Positions 1-8,738 of a stretch of DNA of 64,000 nt are shown piece after piece; within the stretch, counting starts at the first letter, position 1; the number at the start of each line of letters is the position of its first letter. Under the pieces are notes generated by a model. The model was not told where the DNA came from. It saw only the letters and a list, made by a program, of their open reading frames with translations, and made no database searches. The stretch covers positions 1-64,000 of the forward strand of contig NZ_JAEEGA010000009.1 of assembly GCF_017829975.1 (NCBI RefSeq). The letters run 5' to 3'. The position numbers and the translations under genes were made by a program. The stretch comes from Vagococcus allomyrinae (GTDB lineage Bacteria; Bacillota; Bacilli; Lactobacillales; Vagococcaceae).

Positions 1-59
1 TTTATTTTTTCTACCTATATTATCTCAAATTGAACGGAAAAAGTCTGTAAAATCAAAAA

Positions 60-96
60 AAAGTTGTATAAAACAGCTATCATTTTATACAACTTT
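60..96 (-). terminator. Rho-independent terminator after the marR gene
   Basis: A perfect 14-bp stem (60-73 with 83-96) has a 9-base loop. Read on the minus strand it is followed by a run of T, so it should end transcription of the MarR gene. The T-rich plus-strand side could also stop transcripts entering from the left edge. Confidence 0.75.
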
Positions 97-131
97 AATT
101 ATTTAACTTTTTCAGCAGCCTCGGAATTTTC

Positions 132-608
132 CTAAGTCTTTTTGTTTTGGGGCTGTTGCAGTTCTGTATCAAGCAGCGCCACGGCCTTTGTTAAAAAGTC
201 ATTAATTACCATCTGTTGTTCGTAGCTATAATGATCTGCTAGATCAAGCATGGCAAGATTTAATGACTCATAGCTAGTTTTAATTTCGGCTTTTTCCTCA
301 TAAGTCGGAACAATCATCACTCGTCGGCGGTCATTTGGATCTTTTTCGCGGCGAGCGTAACCAATTTTTTCTAACCGATCGATTAAAGCGGTAATCGTCC
401 CTGTAGATAAGCCGGTTTTTTTACTTAATTCTCCTGCGGTCATGGGCCCCAGTTCATTTAATAGGTCAATCGAGATAAAATCATTGCCTGAAATATCCAA
501 CTGTTTAATGACTGATTGCTGATAGAGAATCGTTCGTGAGCCAAGAGCCCGCATTAGATCGGTTAATTGTTTTGAGGTTAAATCCCTCGCGTCTTGATTC
601 GTTGACAA
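132..608 (-). CDS. MarR family transcriptional regulator
   Basis: This 158-residue protein has the usual MarR length. A winged helix-turn-helix spans about residues 45-100, with GELSKKTGLSTGTITALIDR as the recognition region (59-78) and a basic wing (RREKDPNDRRR) at 87-96. It probably represses itself and the divergent flavodoxin gene, because an 19-bp palindrome lies between them. The start codon is TTG, chosen because AGGGGGA lies 8 bases upstream. The frame stays open for ten more codons after the TAG stop (132-134), with plausible residues ENSEAAEKVK before TAA, so the protein may have been shortened by a recent stop. The family call is firm; the ligand is unknown. Confidence 0.88.
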   Translation of the reverse strand: MSTNQDARDLTSKQLTDLMRALGSRTILYQQSVIKQLDISGNDFISIDLLNELGPMTAGELSKKTGLSTGTITALIDRLEKIGYARREKDPNDRRRVMIVPTYEEKAEIKTSYESLNLAMLDLADHYSYEQQMVINDFLTKAVALLDTELQQPQNKKT

Positions 609-636
609 AATAAGGATCCCCCTTTATGATGTAATA

Positions 637-671
637 TATCTCGTTAAACGAGATACTTTTCTAACGAGATA
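637..671. promoter_or_regulatory. Probable MarR operator between divergent genes
   Basis: TATCTCGTT-A-AACGAGATA at 637-655 is a perfect 9+1+9 palindrome. A further half site, AACGAGATA, follows at 663-671. MarR dimers bind this kind of short palindrome, and the position between marR and the flavodoxin gene fits autoregulation plus control of the neighbour. Binding is inferred. Confidence 0.7.
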
Positions 672-725
672 ATTAAATTATAGCAAATCAGCTTCATTAC
701 AGCAAGTCGACGAAAGGAGAACAAC

Positions 726-1157
726 ATGGAAACATTGATTATTTATGGAACTAAATCTGGTGCTTCAGCAGAGTGTGCCAAGTTATTAACTGAAAGCATA
801 GTGGGAGCTAAGATGATTGATATCGAGAGGGCTCAGCCTGAGCTGGCGAAATTTGAGCGAGTCATCGTGGGAGCTGGGGTGCGCAATGATAAAATGTATA
901 AATCGATACGGGACTATTTGCAAAAAAATCAAGCTGAATTATTATCGAAGGAGCTAGCTTGCTTTTTATGTCAAGCCAAGCCGCAAACTACTGAAGCGGT
1001 GATTGTAGCTAGTATTCCTGAAGCCATTCGTCAAACGGCGCTGGCAATTATGAGCTTTGGCGGATATAAAGCCAATTGGGTGCCAGTTAGTTCTGAGCAT
1101 AAATTAAAGGGCATTGATCAGGGAAAAATAGCCGAGTTTGTAGGCAAACTCAGCTAA
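726..1157 (+). CDS. Flavodoxin-domain protein
   Basis: This 143-residue protein matches the short flavodoxin (Flavodoxin_5/HemG-like) family. The N-terminal strand and phosphate loop read LIIYGTKSGASAECAKLL (4-21), where the FMN phosphate would bind, and FERVIVGAGVRNDKMY (43-58) forms the next strand and loop. A good ribosome site (AAAGGAG) lies 6 bases before ATG. It should be a cytosolic FMN electron carrier or flavoprotein oxidase; the partner is unknown. It is divergent from marR, and the shared palindrome suggests MarR controls it, possibly in redox or phenolic stress. HemG-type protoporphyrinogen oxidase is an alternative role. Confidence 0.8.
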   Translation: METLIIYGTKSGASAECAKLLTESIVGAKMIDIERAQPELAKFERVIVGAGVRNDKMYKSIRDYLQKNQAELLSKELACFLCQAKPQTTEAVIVASIPEAIRQTALAIMSFGGYKANWVPVSSEHKLKGIDQGKIAEFVGKLS

Positions 1158-1181
1158 ACTTAAGAAGCTTTTGATCAGTGG

Positions 1182-1799
1182 TTATTGGAAGGGGGTAGTG
1201 GCAGTTTGAATGCCTTGTTTGTGATAGCTAACCAGCATTTTTTCTTTCATTTTTTGACTCGTTGCAAATAACCCATCTTCGAGAATGGTCACATCGTAAC
1301 CGCGGTTTTTTCCTCCAAGGGCTGTTCGATAGACACAACTGCTGGCATCTGCTCCCACGAGGTAGAGCTGTTTAATCTGGCGTTTGACTAAGTAGGCGTC
1401 GAAGTCAGCAGCTGTAAAGGCATCAGCTCGATGTTTGTGGAAGACAAGGCTTTGATTAGCAAATTCGGCAATTAATTCTGTGTCTGCTGTTCCCGGTTTC
1501 ATCTGTCCAGCTGTTAATAAGCTATCAATTGGGTGTGGGGGAATGCTGTGTTTAATATAAATCACATCTAATTGCTCGTTTGCCCCATCGATGATCCCTT
1601 GAACGGCTTTAATCAATTCCTCCTTTTTTTTATAATGAGGCTGATTGATAATGCCCACTTGCATATCGATCACCAACAAAGCAGAGCCTGTGGCCTGTGG
1701 CGAAATCTGAGGACCGGTTGTAGCGGCTATTAACCGATGAAGGCGCCAACCAATTAGAAAAATCAGTGAAACGAACATTATCGTGATGAAAATTAACAT
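1182..1799 (-). CDS. Membrane-anchored isochorismatase-like cysteine hydrolase
   Basis: The protein has 205 residues from the ATG at 1799; a TTG six codons earlier has no usable ribosome site, while AAAGG lies upstream of this ATG. An N-terminal membrane segment (about 2-19) precedes an isochorismatase-fold domain. The catalytic triad is visible as Asp45 (LLVIDMQ), Lys122 (FHKHRADAF) and Cys155 (ASSCVYRTA). The family hydrolyses amides or vinyl ethers (nicotinamidase, isochorismatase), and the substrate cannot be told from sequence. The membrane anchor is unusual because most relatives are soluble. It converges on the flavodoxin gene. Confidence 0.8.
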   Translation of the reverse strand: MLIFITIMFVSLIFLIGWRLHRLIAATTGPQISPQATGSALLVIDMQVGIINQPHYKKKEELIKAVQGIIDGANEQLDVIYIKHSIPPHPIDSLLTAGQMKPGTADTELIAEFANQSLVFHKHRADAFTAADFDAYLVKRQIKQLYLVGADASSCVYRTALGGKNRGYDVTILEDGLFATSQKMKEKMLVSYHKQGIQTATTPFQ

Positions 1800-1894
1800 A
1801 TTAAGACGACCTTTCAAGCTCCATTTTTGGGTTTATCCCCTATTGAATAATCCAGTGGAGCTATCTATTCGGATTATTTTACGGAATGTATCGA

Positions 1895-2446
1895 TCAGTT
1901 TTCTTTGGGCGGTGTAAAAACTAGCGCCATCGTGTGGAGCTTCTGCTGGTTATCCGGATCAGTCCCTTTGGTTTGGTAAGGTTTGGTCACATTTGCGATC
2001 TCTTGGGCCAGCGTTTGCAATTCTGTTTCCGTTACATAAATCGGTGTGGCGGAAAAACCAGAGCCATCATGGCGTATATCAATGATGGGTTGTTCCGAGT
2101 AGGCCTTAAATTCGGCCAGTAATTGGAGGGTAAAGCTACTCATGAGCTGGAAGTAAGCTGCACCGTTATTTTCGGCAATCATCTTTTCGATATCTGGGGC
2201 AAAGGATGTGTTTAATCCGTAAGTTTTTTCCGTAACGGCCCGAACTTTTTTTTCCGAAACAACGGTAATAATGCCGATTTTTGTCAGGTGTTTTAAGGTT
2301 CGATAAAGCGTGGCTTGAGGAATTTCCGGCTGATGGGCCATCAGTTCTTTAGCAGTGCAGTTCCCCAATTGTTGAATGGTGAGAATCAGACTGCTTTTGG
2401 TGGGATTAACAAAACACTCCATCAATTCTTTGGTCGTTAGTTCCAT
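1895..2446 (-). CDS. Winged-helix (ArsR/HTH_20-like) regulator of the adjacent ABC transporter
   Basis: A winged helix-turn-helix fills roughly residues 1-80 (TAKELMAHQPEIPQATLYRT, then a hairpin wing). A helical C-terminal half of about 100 residues is probably for dimerisation or sensing. The start at 2446 (183 residues) is preferred because AAAGG lies 9 bases upstream; the ATG three codons earlier is too close. The gene is divergent from an ABC exporter, and the spacer holds a 15-bp palindrome, so it probably represses that exporter. PadR or ArsR labels are both possible. Confidence 0.75.
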   Translation of the reverse strand: MELTTKELMECFVNPTKSSLILTIQQLGNCTAKELMAHQPEIPQATLYRTLKHLTKIGIITVVSEKKVRAVTEKTYGLNTSFAPDIEKMIAENNGAAYFQLMSSFTLQLLAEFKAYSEQPIIDIRHDGSGFSATPIYVTETELQTLAQEIANVTKPYQTKGTDPDNQQKLHTMALVFTPPKEN

Positions 2447-2536
2447 TTTGAGCATCCTTTCATGTTGCTTAAGAGGCGATTTTTTTTAGAAAAAACGCCT
2501 GCTGAACGATTTGTTTTTATTATCATTGTAATTATG

Positions 2537-2551
2537 TTATCATTTTGATAA
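2537..2551. promoter_or_regulatory. Probable operator for the HTH regulator/ABC exporter pair
   Basis: TTATCA-TTT-TGATAA is a perfect palindrome in the 142-bp divergent spacer, 38 bases before the ABC start codon. A related half site, TTATCATTG, lies just upstream (about 2519-2527). Size and position suit the regulator encoded next door; binding is inferred. Confidence 0.6.
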
Positions 2552-2588
2552 TATATAGTCAACAGCAATGGAAAGAAGGATGACAGGG

Positions 2589-3314
2589 ATGTTAACAATC
2601 AATAACTTTAGTAAGACGTATAAAGGGGGCAAAAAGGCCGTCGACACTATTAGTCTAAAAGTTGAGGCAGGTGATATTTTTGGTTTTATCGGTCACAACG
2701 GTGCGGGAAAGAGTACCACGATTAAGGCTGTGGTGGGAGTTTTGGATTATGAAGAAGGAGAGATTCTGATTGACGGCCATTCCATGAGAACAGAGCCGCT
2801 TATTTGCAAGCAGCAACTGGCTTATATTCCTGACAATCCTGATTTATACGAGCATTTAACTGGGATTCAATATTTAACCTTTATTGCCGATGTGTTTGGT
2901 GTAGCGGCTAATATTCGGCAGGAGCGAATCAAACAATACGCTGATGCTTTTGAACTAACAGCCAGCTTAGGTGATTTAATATCCTCTTACTCTCACGGCA
3001 TGAAACAAAAGTTAGCCATCATTTCAGCTGTGGTTCACGAGCCAAAGCTCTTGGTCTTAGACGAACCCTTTGTTGGTCTTGATCCAAAGGCAGCAGTGGT
3101 CTTAAAGCAATTGATGCATGAGTTGTGCGGCAAAGGCAGTGCGATTTTCTTTTCAACTCATGTTTTGGATGTGGCGGAAAAACTTTGTAATAAAGTGGCC
3201 ATGATTAACCATGGTAAATTGGCTTTTGCTGGTACGATGGAGACGATGTTGGCCGAAAAAGCGGGTGGCAGTTTGGAAGATGTCTTTATGGATATTCTGA
3301 GTCAAGAGGTCTAG
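2589..3314 (+). CDS. ABC transporter ATP-binding protein
   Basis: This 241-residue nucleotide-binding subunit has a Walker A motif (GHNGAGKST, 35-43), an ABC signature (SYSHGMK, 133-139), Walker B (LLVLDEP, 154-160) and an H-loop (STHVLD). It has the typical length of a single-domain exporter ATPase. The start at 2589 (MLTINNFSKTY) fits the AAGAAGG ribosome site; earlier in-frame ATGs at 2568 and 2580 are badly spaced. It lies 12 bp before a large permease, so the two form one exporter at the cytoplasmic face of the membrane. Substrate unknown; relatives export lipids, peptides or antibiotics. Confidence 0.92.
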   Translation: MLTINNFSKTYKGGKKAVDTISLKVEAGDIFGFIGHNGAGKSTTIKAVVGVLDYEEGEILIDGHSMRTEPLICKQQLAYIPDNPDLYEHLTGIQYLTFIADVFGVAANIRQERIKQYADAFELTASLGDLISSYSHGMKQKLAIISAVVHEPKLLVLDEPFVGLDPKAAVVLKQLMHELCGKGSAIFFSTHVLDVAEKLCNKVAMINHGKLAFAGTMETMLAEKAGGSLEDVFMDILSQEV

Positions 3315-3326
3315 GGGGACGGATAA

Positions 3327-4976
3327 ATGAATGAACATGTGCAAAAAACGGGCAAACATCTGACTTGGTTGTTGGTAAAAAACCGCCTGTTAGCTCAAAC
3401 GGGTTTAAATGTTTTTCGTTATGAGAAAGACCCTAAAAAGAAGCGTCATAAACTCATGATGATGATCGTGATTGTGTTTGTCATGATTATACTTCTCGGT
3501 TATCTGACAAGTATGGCGGTTGGTTACGCCTTGCTTGGCTTTAATGACTTAACACCAAGCATTGCGTTGTTAATTAGTAGTTTACTTAGTTTGTTTTTTA
3601 CGATGTTTAAAGCAAATGGTGAATTATTTGGCTTTAAGGATTATGATATGGTGATGTCATTGCCCATTTCAACCCGGGGCGTGATCAATAGTCGTTTTAT
3701 TAATATGTATCTTTGGAACACTTTGTTTAGTTTAGCGATAATGCTACCTATGGGGGCAGTCTATGCTTGGTATGGCCAGCCCGCCTGGTATTTTTATCCC
3801 TTATGGCTGTTGGGCATCTTGCTAAGCAGCTTACTGCCAACTACCTTAGCGGCTGTTTTAGGCGCGCTGATTACGGCCGTTTCTGCTAAGTTTAAATATG
3901 CCAGTGGCATTGCAACGATTTTGTCTTTTGTCCTGATTGTGGCCATCTTAGTTGGCAGCATGAGTTTAGGCTCTGCGGATTCTGTTGTAGCCGGGTTATT
4001 TGATAGTTCTGGTAATATTGACATAGGGGCCCTATCCTCCTTTGTTCCGCTTGTTTCAGAGAGCATTAATCAGCTCTATCCACCAGCCGCTTTGTTTACA
4101 GCTGGAGTGGTGGAAGGCCAGTTTTGGCAGTTTATTTTATTTGCTGGGATTTCGATTTTTTGGTACTTGGGTTTTGTCTATTTATTGTCATGGCGTTATC
4201 AACAAATAAATACGGCTATCACCTCTCGTGCCAGTCGGGCCGACTATCAATTGGTGACCTTACATCAGGGGAACCAGCTCGGTGCCCTGTACAAAAAGAC
4301 CTTGATGCGGATTTTGAAATCGACCGTCGCCGCAACTAATTTATTGATGGGATGTCTGATGGCTCTGATCGCGGCAGGAGCCGTGTTAGTGGTCGGACCA
4401 GAAAGATTTGCTCAAACTTTAGAAATGCCCGGCTTGTTACCTGTCTTAAAAAGTGCAGCCCCTTTTATTGTCGCGGCAATGGCCAGCATGACCAATACCG
4501 CCTGTGTCTCACTAGCATTAGAAGGGAAGACGATTTGGCTGATTCAGTCACTGCCGATTTCGCCGAAAACGTTATACGACAGTTACTTATTGGTCAACCT
4601 AACCTTTACCTTACCAACCTCAATTATTTGTTCTGCTTTAATGAGTTTGGCCCTCAAACCTAATTTTGGGGAAACGATTAATCTTTTTGTGACACCGGTC
4701 GTATTAGTAATTGCCTCTGCTTTTATCGGCGTGATGATCGGCAACCGCATGGCTTACTTTGATTGGCAGGAAGAAACACAGTTGATTAAGCAGAGCATGA
4801 TGAGCATGTTAGGAATGCTCGGCGGCGTCGTGGTGATCGGGTTGTGTGGTGTTTTTGTGACAATCGGCATCATTCCGCTGGAGCCAGTTATATTATCCCT
4901 ATTGTTAAGTTTGCTTGTGGCGCTGATCACCGGCTTGCTTTACTCGAAAGAAGCAGTACGGCCGATTAAGAAATAG
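3327..4976 (+). CDS. ABC-2 type exporter permease, large multi-spanning
   Basis: The protein has 549 residues and many hydrophobic segments: about six between 45 and 260, and six more between 330 and 545. This is a two-times-six arrangement like a fused or duplicated permease. The cytoplasmic N terminus is basic (KDPKKKRHKL). A single subunit of this size could supply the whole membrane channel for the preceding ATPase. A strong hairpin terminator follows the stop, so the transporter is a two-gene unit. The export role follows from the ATPase type; the cargo is unknown. Confidence 0.85.
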   Translation: MNEHVQKTGKHLTWLLVKNRLLAQTGLNVFRYEKDPKKKRHKLMMMIVIVFVMIILLGYLTSMAVGYALLGFNDLTPSIALLISSLLSLFFTMFKANGELFGFKDYDMVMSLPISTRGVINSRFINMYLWNTLFSLAIMLPMGAVYAWYGQPAWYFYPLWLLGILLSSLLPTTLAAVLGALITAVSAKFKYASGIATILSFVLIVAILVGSMSLGSADSVVAGLFDSSGNIDIGALSSFVPLVSESINQLYPPAALFTAGVVEGQFWQFILFAGISIFWYLGFVYLLSWRYQQINTAITSRASRADYQLVTLHQGNQLGALYKKTLMRILKSTVAATNLLMGCLMALIAAGAVLVVGPERFAQTLEMPGLLPVLKSAAPFIVAAMASMTNTACVSLALEGKTIWLIQSLPISPKTLYDSYLLVNLTFTLPTSIICSALMSLALKPNFGETINLFVTPVVLVIASAFIGVMIGNRMAYFDWQEETQLIKQSMMSMLGMLGGVVVIGLCGVFVTIGIIPLEPVILSLLLSLLVALITGLLYSKEAVRPIKK

Positions 4977-4980
4977 TCAA

Positions 4981-5011
4981 AAACACCTAAGGAAAGGCCT
5001 TAGGTGTTTTT
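4981..5011 (+). terminator. Rho-independent terminator after the ABC exporter operon
   Basis: A perfect 12-bp stem AAACACCTAAGG (4981-4992) pairs with CCTTAGGTGTTT (4998-5009), with a 5-base loop and a T-run. It lies 4 bases after the permease stop. Confidence 0.9.
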
Positions 5012-5125
5012 ATCGTTTCGCAGCAACTGACAACCTTAAATCTTTGCTAAAAAAGCAAAAAAGGAATTGTTCAAATCCCAATAGTCTGCTAAAGTAAATA
5101 AGTTACGTAGGAGAGTAGGGAAAAG

Positions 5126-6718
5126 ATGAAAAAGAAATTAGTTATTGGCACATTTTGGTTATCCTTTGCCAATATGTTCTCCAAAATATTAGGCATTATT
5201 TATATTATCCCTTGGCTGGCGATGATGGGCAGTCAGCAAGAAGGCTTGGAAGCTCAAGCCTTATACAATGTGGCTTATGTTCCTTATGCGCTATTTTTGA
5301 CCTTGGGAACAGCCGGCTTTCCCAGTGCGATCGCCAAGCAAGTTGCCGAATATAACGGCAAAAATAACTTTAGAACCAGTTTAAACGTCTTAAAAGTCAG
5401 CGGTCTGTTGATGACTGCTACTGGGATTGTTTCCGCAGTTTTAATGTATCTATTAGCACCTCTTTTGGCGCAGATCAGTCCAGTTAGCAACACTGAAGAC
5501 GCGATCATGTGTATTCGCTCCCTCTGTCCTTCATTGGCGCTGATTCCCGTTTTAAGTGTTTTTAGAGGTTTTTTTCAAGGGAACAATGAATTGAAACCTT
5601 TTAGCTTGTCGCAAATATTGGAGCAGTTTGGTCGGGTAGTCTTTATTTTAGGCTTTACCTATTTCGTGCTACAAGTCAATCAGGGAAAGATCGCTGAAGC
5701 GGTCAAACTCAGTACCTTTGCTTCTTTTATTGGTGGTCTATTAGCCTTGGTCTATCTGTTGGTTTATGCCTATCAAAGGCGTCAATTCTTCCAACAAAAA
5801 ATTAGCGACAGTTTACCTGCGTTGCCAGTCTCTGTTAAACAATTGCTTTTTTCGATTATTAAGGAATCGATTCCCTTTGTGATTATTGGATCGGCGATTA
5901 CCTTGGCTCAATTGATCGACCAATTGATGCTAAAAGAAATTTTAGTCGCTAAGGGCGGTATCACTCCTAAAGACATTGAGTTTCTCTTTAGCCAATCCTC
6001 GGCGAATCCCAATAAATTGACAGCCTTAGTCATCGCATTAGCCGCCTCAGTCGGAAGTGCCTCGCTACCATTAATTGCTGAAATCGGCAAGCGCGATCGG
6101 GCTGAGTTGGAGCGGGCAGTGGCTGATAGTTTGCGCATGACCTTGATGATGTTGTTGCCGATGGCAGTTGGTTTGATGGTGTTAGCTCAACCGGCCTACC
6201 GTTTGATTTTTGGTGTTGACAGCCAAGGCGGCAATTATTTAGTGATGGCAGTTTTTGCTGCGGTGGCTTTTTCACTGTTTGCCGCTGTTTTTACGATTAT
6301 TCAATCCTTAGGGGAACATCGCTTAGCCCTGAGTTACTTCGGGTTTGGTCTGCTTGCCAAGGTGCTCTTACAGATCCCATGTATTTACTTCTTTGAAGGG
6401 TATGGCGCCAACTTGGCTTCCACTCTTTCTTTCAGTTTGATCACTTTTTTGGCCTACAAGCGGTTGACGGATAAGTATCAGATTCGCCCACTCTACTATG
6501 TTCGCAGTAATGTTGGTCGAGTTTTAGGTGGTAGCTTGATAATGGGGGGAGTCTGCTATTTGGCAGGAAGGATGTTACAACCTTATGTGGATCTAAATTC
6601 ATGGCTGGCTAGTCTGCTTTATGCGATAATCATTGCTGCCATTGGGGTTCTCGTATACGGCCTCATTGTCTTTCGCAAAACGGCTAAGCACTATTACTTA
6701 GCTTTCAAAAATAAATAA
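5126..6718 (+). CDS. Polysaccharide/lipid-linked oligosaccharide flippase (MurJ/SpoVB-YtgP type)
   Basis: This 530-residue protein has around 14 hydrophobic segments and the opening typical of the MVF/SpoVB group (FWLSFANMFSKILGIIYIIPW, residues about 11-31, abridged here to its hallmark). Internal motifs FPSAIAKQVAEYN and GFFQGNNELKP match the conserved loops of YtgP-like lipid II flippases. It should move lipid-linked wall precursors across the membrane. The gene stands alone: it has its own ribosome site (AGGAGAG) and ends in a bidirectional terminator shared with the convergent DUF1722 gene. Assignment to family is strong; whether it is the main lipid II flippase or an accessory paralogue is open. 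Confidence 0.85.
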   Translation: MKKKLVIGTFWLSFANMFSKILGIIYIIPWLAMMGSQQEGLEAQALYNVAYVPYALFLTLGTAGFPSAIAKQVAEYNGKNNFRTSLNVLKVSGLLMTATGIVSAVLMYLLAPLLAQISPVSNTEDAIMCIRSLCPSLALIPVLSVFRGFFQGNNELKPFSLSQILEQFGRVVFILGFTYFVLQVNQGKIAEAVKLSTFASFIGGLLALVYLLVYAYQRRQFFQQKISDSLPALPVSVKQLLFSIIKESIPFVIIGSAITLAQLIDQLMLKEILVAKGGITPKDIEFLFSQSSANPNKLTALVIALAASVGSASLPLIAEIGKRDRAELERAVADSLRMTLMMLLPMAVGLMVLAQPAYRLIFGVDSQGGNYLVMAVFAAVAFSLFAAVFTIIQSLGEHRLALSYFGFGLLAKVLLQIPCIYFFEGYGANLASTLSFSLITFLAYKRLTDKYQIRPLYYVRSNVGRVLGGSLIMGGVCYLAGRMLQPYVDLNSWLASLLYAIIIAAIGVLVYGLIVFRKTAKHYYLAFKNK

Positions 6719-6721
6719 AGC

Positions 6722-6773
6722 AAGCCTCTCCAACAGCTCTGTCAGTGAAGTCAGTCTGTTCGAGAGGCTTTTT
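6722..6773. terminator. Bidirectional terminator between the flippase and DUF1722 genes
   Basis: AAGCCTCTC (6722-6730) pairs with GAGAGGCTT (6762-6770) and is followed by T residues on the plus strand. The right arm lies inside the last codons of the minus-strand gene. Confidence 0.6.
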
Positions 6774-7143
6774 CGATTAATAAACGAGAGTTAAGCAAGT
6801 AGGGTAGCTTATAACGACGAGCCAGTGAGTACAACAAGGGCTTTACCTGATCGTTTGTTAAACTAAGAGCGGCTAGTTTGGTTTGAAAGTTGGCTTTTTC
6901 TTCAGGGGTTGCTATTTTCTTAAAATAGCCCCAAACATGTTGGTAAGCATTGCGCAAACTGCCAAGGCTGGGTTCGGTTTCTTGAGCTGTTATTAAAAGC
7001 TTACGGAAGTGTTTTTCTTTTTCCACCGTCCATTGATTACCTGAAAAAAGTTGGCGAATGTCGTTATAGAGACCTTGTGAACGGGACATGACTAAATACT
7101 TCCAAGTAGCCCACTCTTCCTGTGGCGGCGAGAGCTTTGCCAT
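6751..7143 (-). CDS. DUF1722 (YbgA-like) protein
   Basis: This 130-residue protein keeps the DUF1722 hallmarks: a N-terminal WKYLVMSRSQGLYNDIRQLF segment, the central AYQHVWGYFKKIATPEEKA block, and a C-terminal helix ending in LPYLLNSRLLIE. In other bacteria this domain stands alone (YbgA) or is fused to DUF523, sometimes beside photolyase genes. Its biochemical role is not established and I assign none. It is a single gene, convergent with the flippase. A GGAGG ribosome site precedes the ATG on the minus strand. Confidence 0.75.
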   Translation of the reverse strand: MAKLSPPQEEWATWKYLVMSRSQGLYNDIRQLFSGNQWTVEKEKHFRKLLITAQETEPSLGSLRNAYQHVWGYFKKIATPEEKANFQTKLAALSLTNDQVKPLLYSLARRYKLPYLLNSRLLIEKASRTD

Positions 7144-7293
7144 TTGGTTTCCTCCTTTGTCACTAGATGAATGACAGTGTTAGTTATTAGTGTAACTCAA
7201 AGAGCCTGAGATGCAAGATAAACAAAATCGGTTGTTGTCGGTCATTTGACTTGTTGTACTAACTTTGCTCAAGTCAGTGAACTGAGAGGTCTG

Positions 7294-7325
7294 TCCAATT
7301 GGAAAAGTTAACCTTTCCAATTGGA
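7294..7325. repeat. 32-bp near-perfect palindrome of unknown role
   Basis: TCCAATTGGAAA (7294-7305) and TTTCCAATTGGA (7314-7325) are perfect inverted copies around AGTTAACC. There is no T-run on either side, so it is not an ordinary terminator. It lies between the DUF1722 start and the end of the sensor kinase gene and may be an operator or an RNA-stabilising hairpin. Confidence 0.6.
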
Positions 7326-7412
7326 TCCAGCTTCACGAGGCAACCCTTCGGAAAAAAGACAAAAATATTTTAGTGACAAAAAGCATCACTTAACTATTTT
7401 GCTATTTTTCTT

Positions 7413-8738
7413 TCAGGGCTGAACGCCTCGTTCCGCTTTTCTTAATGGGAAGAGTACTTTTAAAGAAAACCAGTTGTTTTCCATGGAGACGCTCATATTT
7501 CCTTCATATTTTTCAGCGATGTAAGAGATGCTTTTTAAGCCATAACCGTGATAATCTTTATTTGACTTGGTTGTTTGAGGCAGGCCGTCCAATAAGTCGA
7601 TCTGGTCTGTGGCGTAGTTTTCCACTAAAATCATGGCCAAGTGCCCCCTTTTGAAGACCCTTAGATTAACCAGTCGTTGTTCCTTGTCAGGTAATCGTAA
7701 AACCGCTTCTGTGGCATTATCCAAAGCATTGCCAAAAAGGCTGCAGATGTCCATCGTATCCATAAAATTTAGCAATTGACCGTCGACAATACAGGTGAAC
7801 CGGATCTCTTTTTCAAGGCAGTAAATGTTTTTCCGTGATAAGATGGTGTCCAAAATGCCATTTCCCGTATGAATATCGGAGCTAAAGGTATTGATGGCTT
7901 GCGTCATTTCATCCAGATAGGCTTCTTTTTTTTCTGAGTTTTTTTCCGTACGAATAATTTCAATTTGGTGTTTCAAATCGTGAAATTTTTGCTCGATCAA
8001 GCCGGCACTTTCTTTATAAGCCACGTATTGTTCATAGTGATTTTGGAAGATATTGTTAACGGCTTTTAATTCATTTTGCAGATGGTGTTCATACACCTGT
8101 TTTTCTTGCATATACAGAATGCAAATGCCACAAAAGTTAATCAATGTTCTCACTAAAAAAATCGACAAAGGGTCGCCAAAAGAGTAAGTGGTGGTGGCTA
8201 ATAAAAAGCCGATATTGCTGATGGCAAAAATAATGACGGCGGTCAGGACAGCGATAAAGACATTCCGCGATTGAATAGTTAAGGAGGCATCGATGCGATG
8301 AATTCGCTGTTCATATAAGTAAATAATGGTTAAAATAACCAGATACCAAACTAAGTTAGTGCCTAAGGCGATATAGGGGTTGTCAGGAAAAGATTCCAGG
8401 AATAAATGACAATACATTTGCCAAGCAAAGGCTGCCATAAATTCGGCAACGATAAAGGCTTTGGCGCACAGATAACTGGCGTACTTCAAATTAATTGCCC
8501 CGCTGGCATAAATCGTTAAAAACATCCATAAGACATTTAAGGCCATACCGGGTATCCAAAAAGCCAAGCTCCAGCGGCTAACTAACAGTTGGAGGCCGAC
8601 TTGACCAATGCCCATTAAGGTGAAAATCAGTGGCCAGCGCGCCCGTTTAGTTAAGGGTAAAATAACGATTAAACAGGTTAACCACTCGGCCAAAGCTGTG
8701 TAATAGCGCGGAATATTAGGCAAGAGATCTTGCATCAT
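7413..8738 (-). CDS. GHKL sensor histidine kinase (AgrC/LytS-like peptide sensor)
   Basis: The protein has 441 residues. The first ~210 are a membrane sensor of about six or seven hydrophobic segments. A coiled linker follows (215-250), then a phosphoacceptor region KFHDLKHQ (His253), and a GHKL ATPase with N-box LFGNALDNATEA (about 333-344) and G-box GYGLKSI. This is the layout of AgrC-type kinases that often sense peptides. The gene overlaps the response-regulator gene by 4 bp (ATGA). No peptide-precursor gene is visible nearby, so the signal is unknown. Confidence 0.88.
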   Translation of the reverse strand: MMQDLLPNIPRYYTALAEWLTCLIVILPLTKRARWPLIFTLMGIGQVGLQLLVSRWSLAFWIPGMALNVLWMFLTIYASGAINLKYASYLCAKAFIVAEFMAAFAWQMYCHLFLESFPDNPYIALGTNLVWYLVILTIIYLYEQRIHRIDASLTIQSRNVFIAVLTAVIIFAISNIGFLLATTTYSFGDPLSIFLVRTLINFCGICILYMQEKQVYEHHLQNELKAVNNIFQNHYEQYVAYKESAGLIEQKFHDLKHQIEIIRTEKNSEKKEAYLDEMTQAINTFSSDIHTGNGILDTILSRKNIYCLEKEIRFTCIVDGQLLNFMDTMDICSLFGNALDNATEAVLRLPDKEQRLVNLRVFKRGHLAMILVENYATDQIDLLDGLPQTTKSNKDYHGYGLKSISYIAEKYEGNMSVSMENNWFSLKVLFPLRKAERGVQP

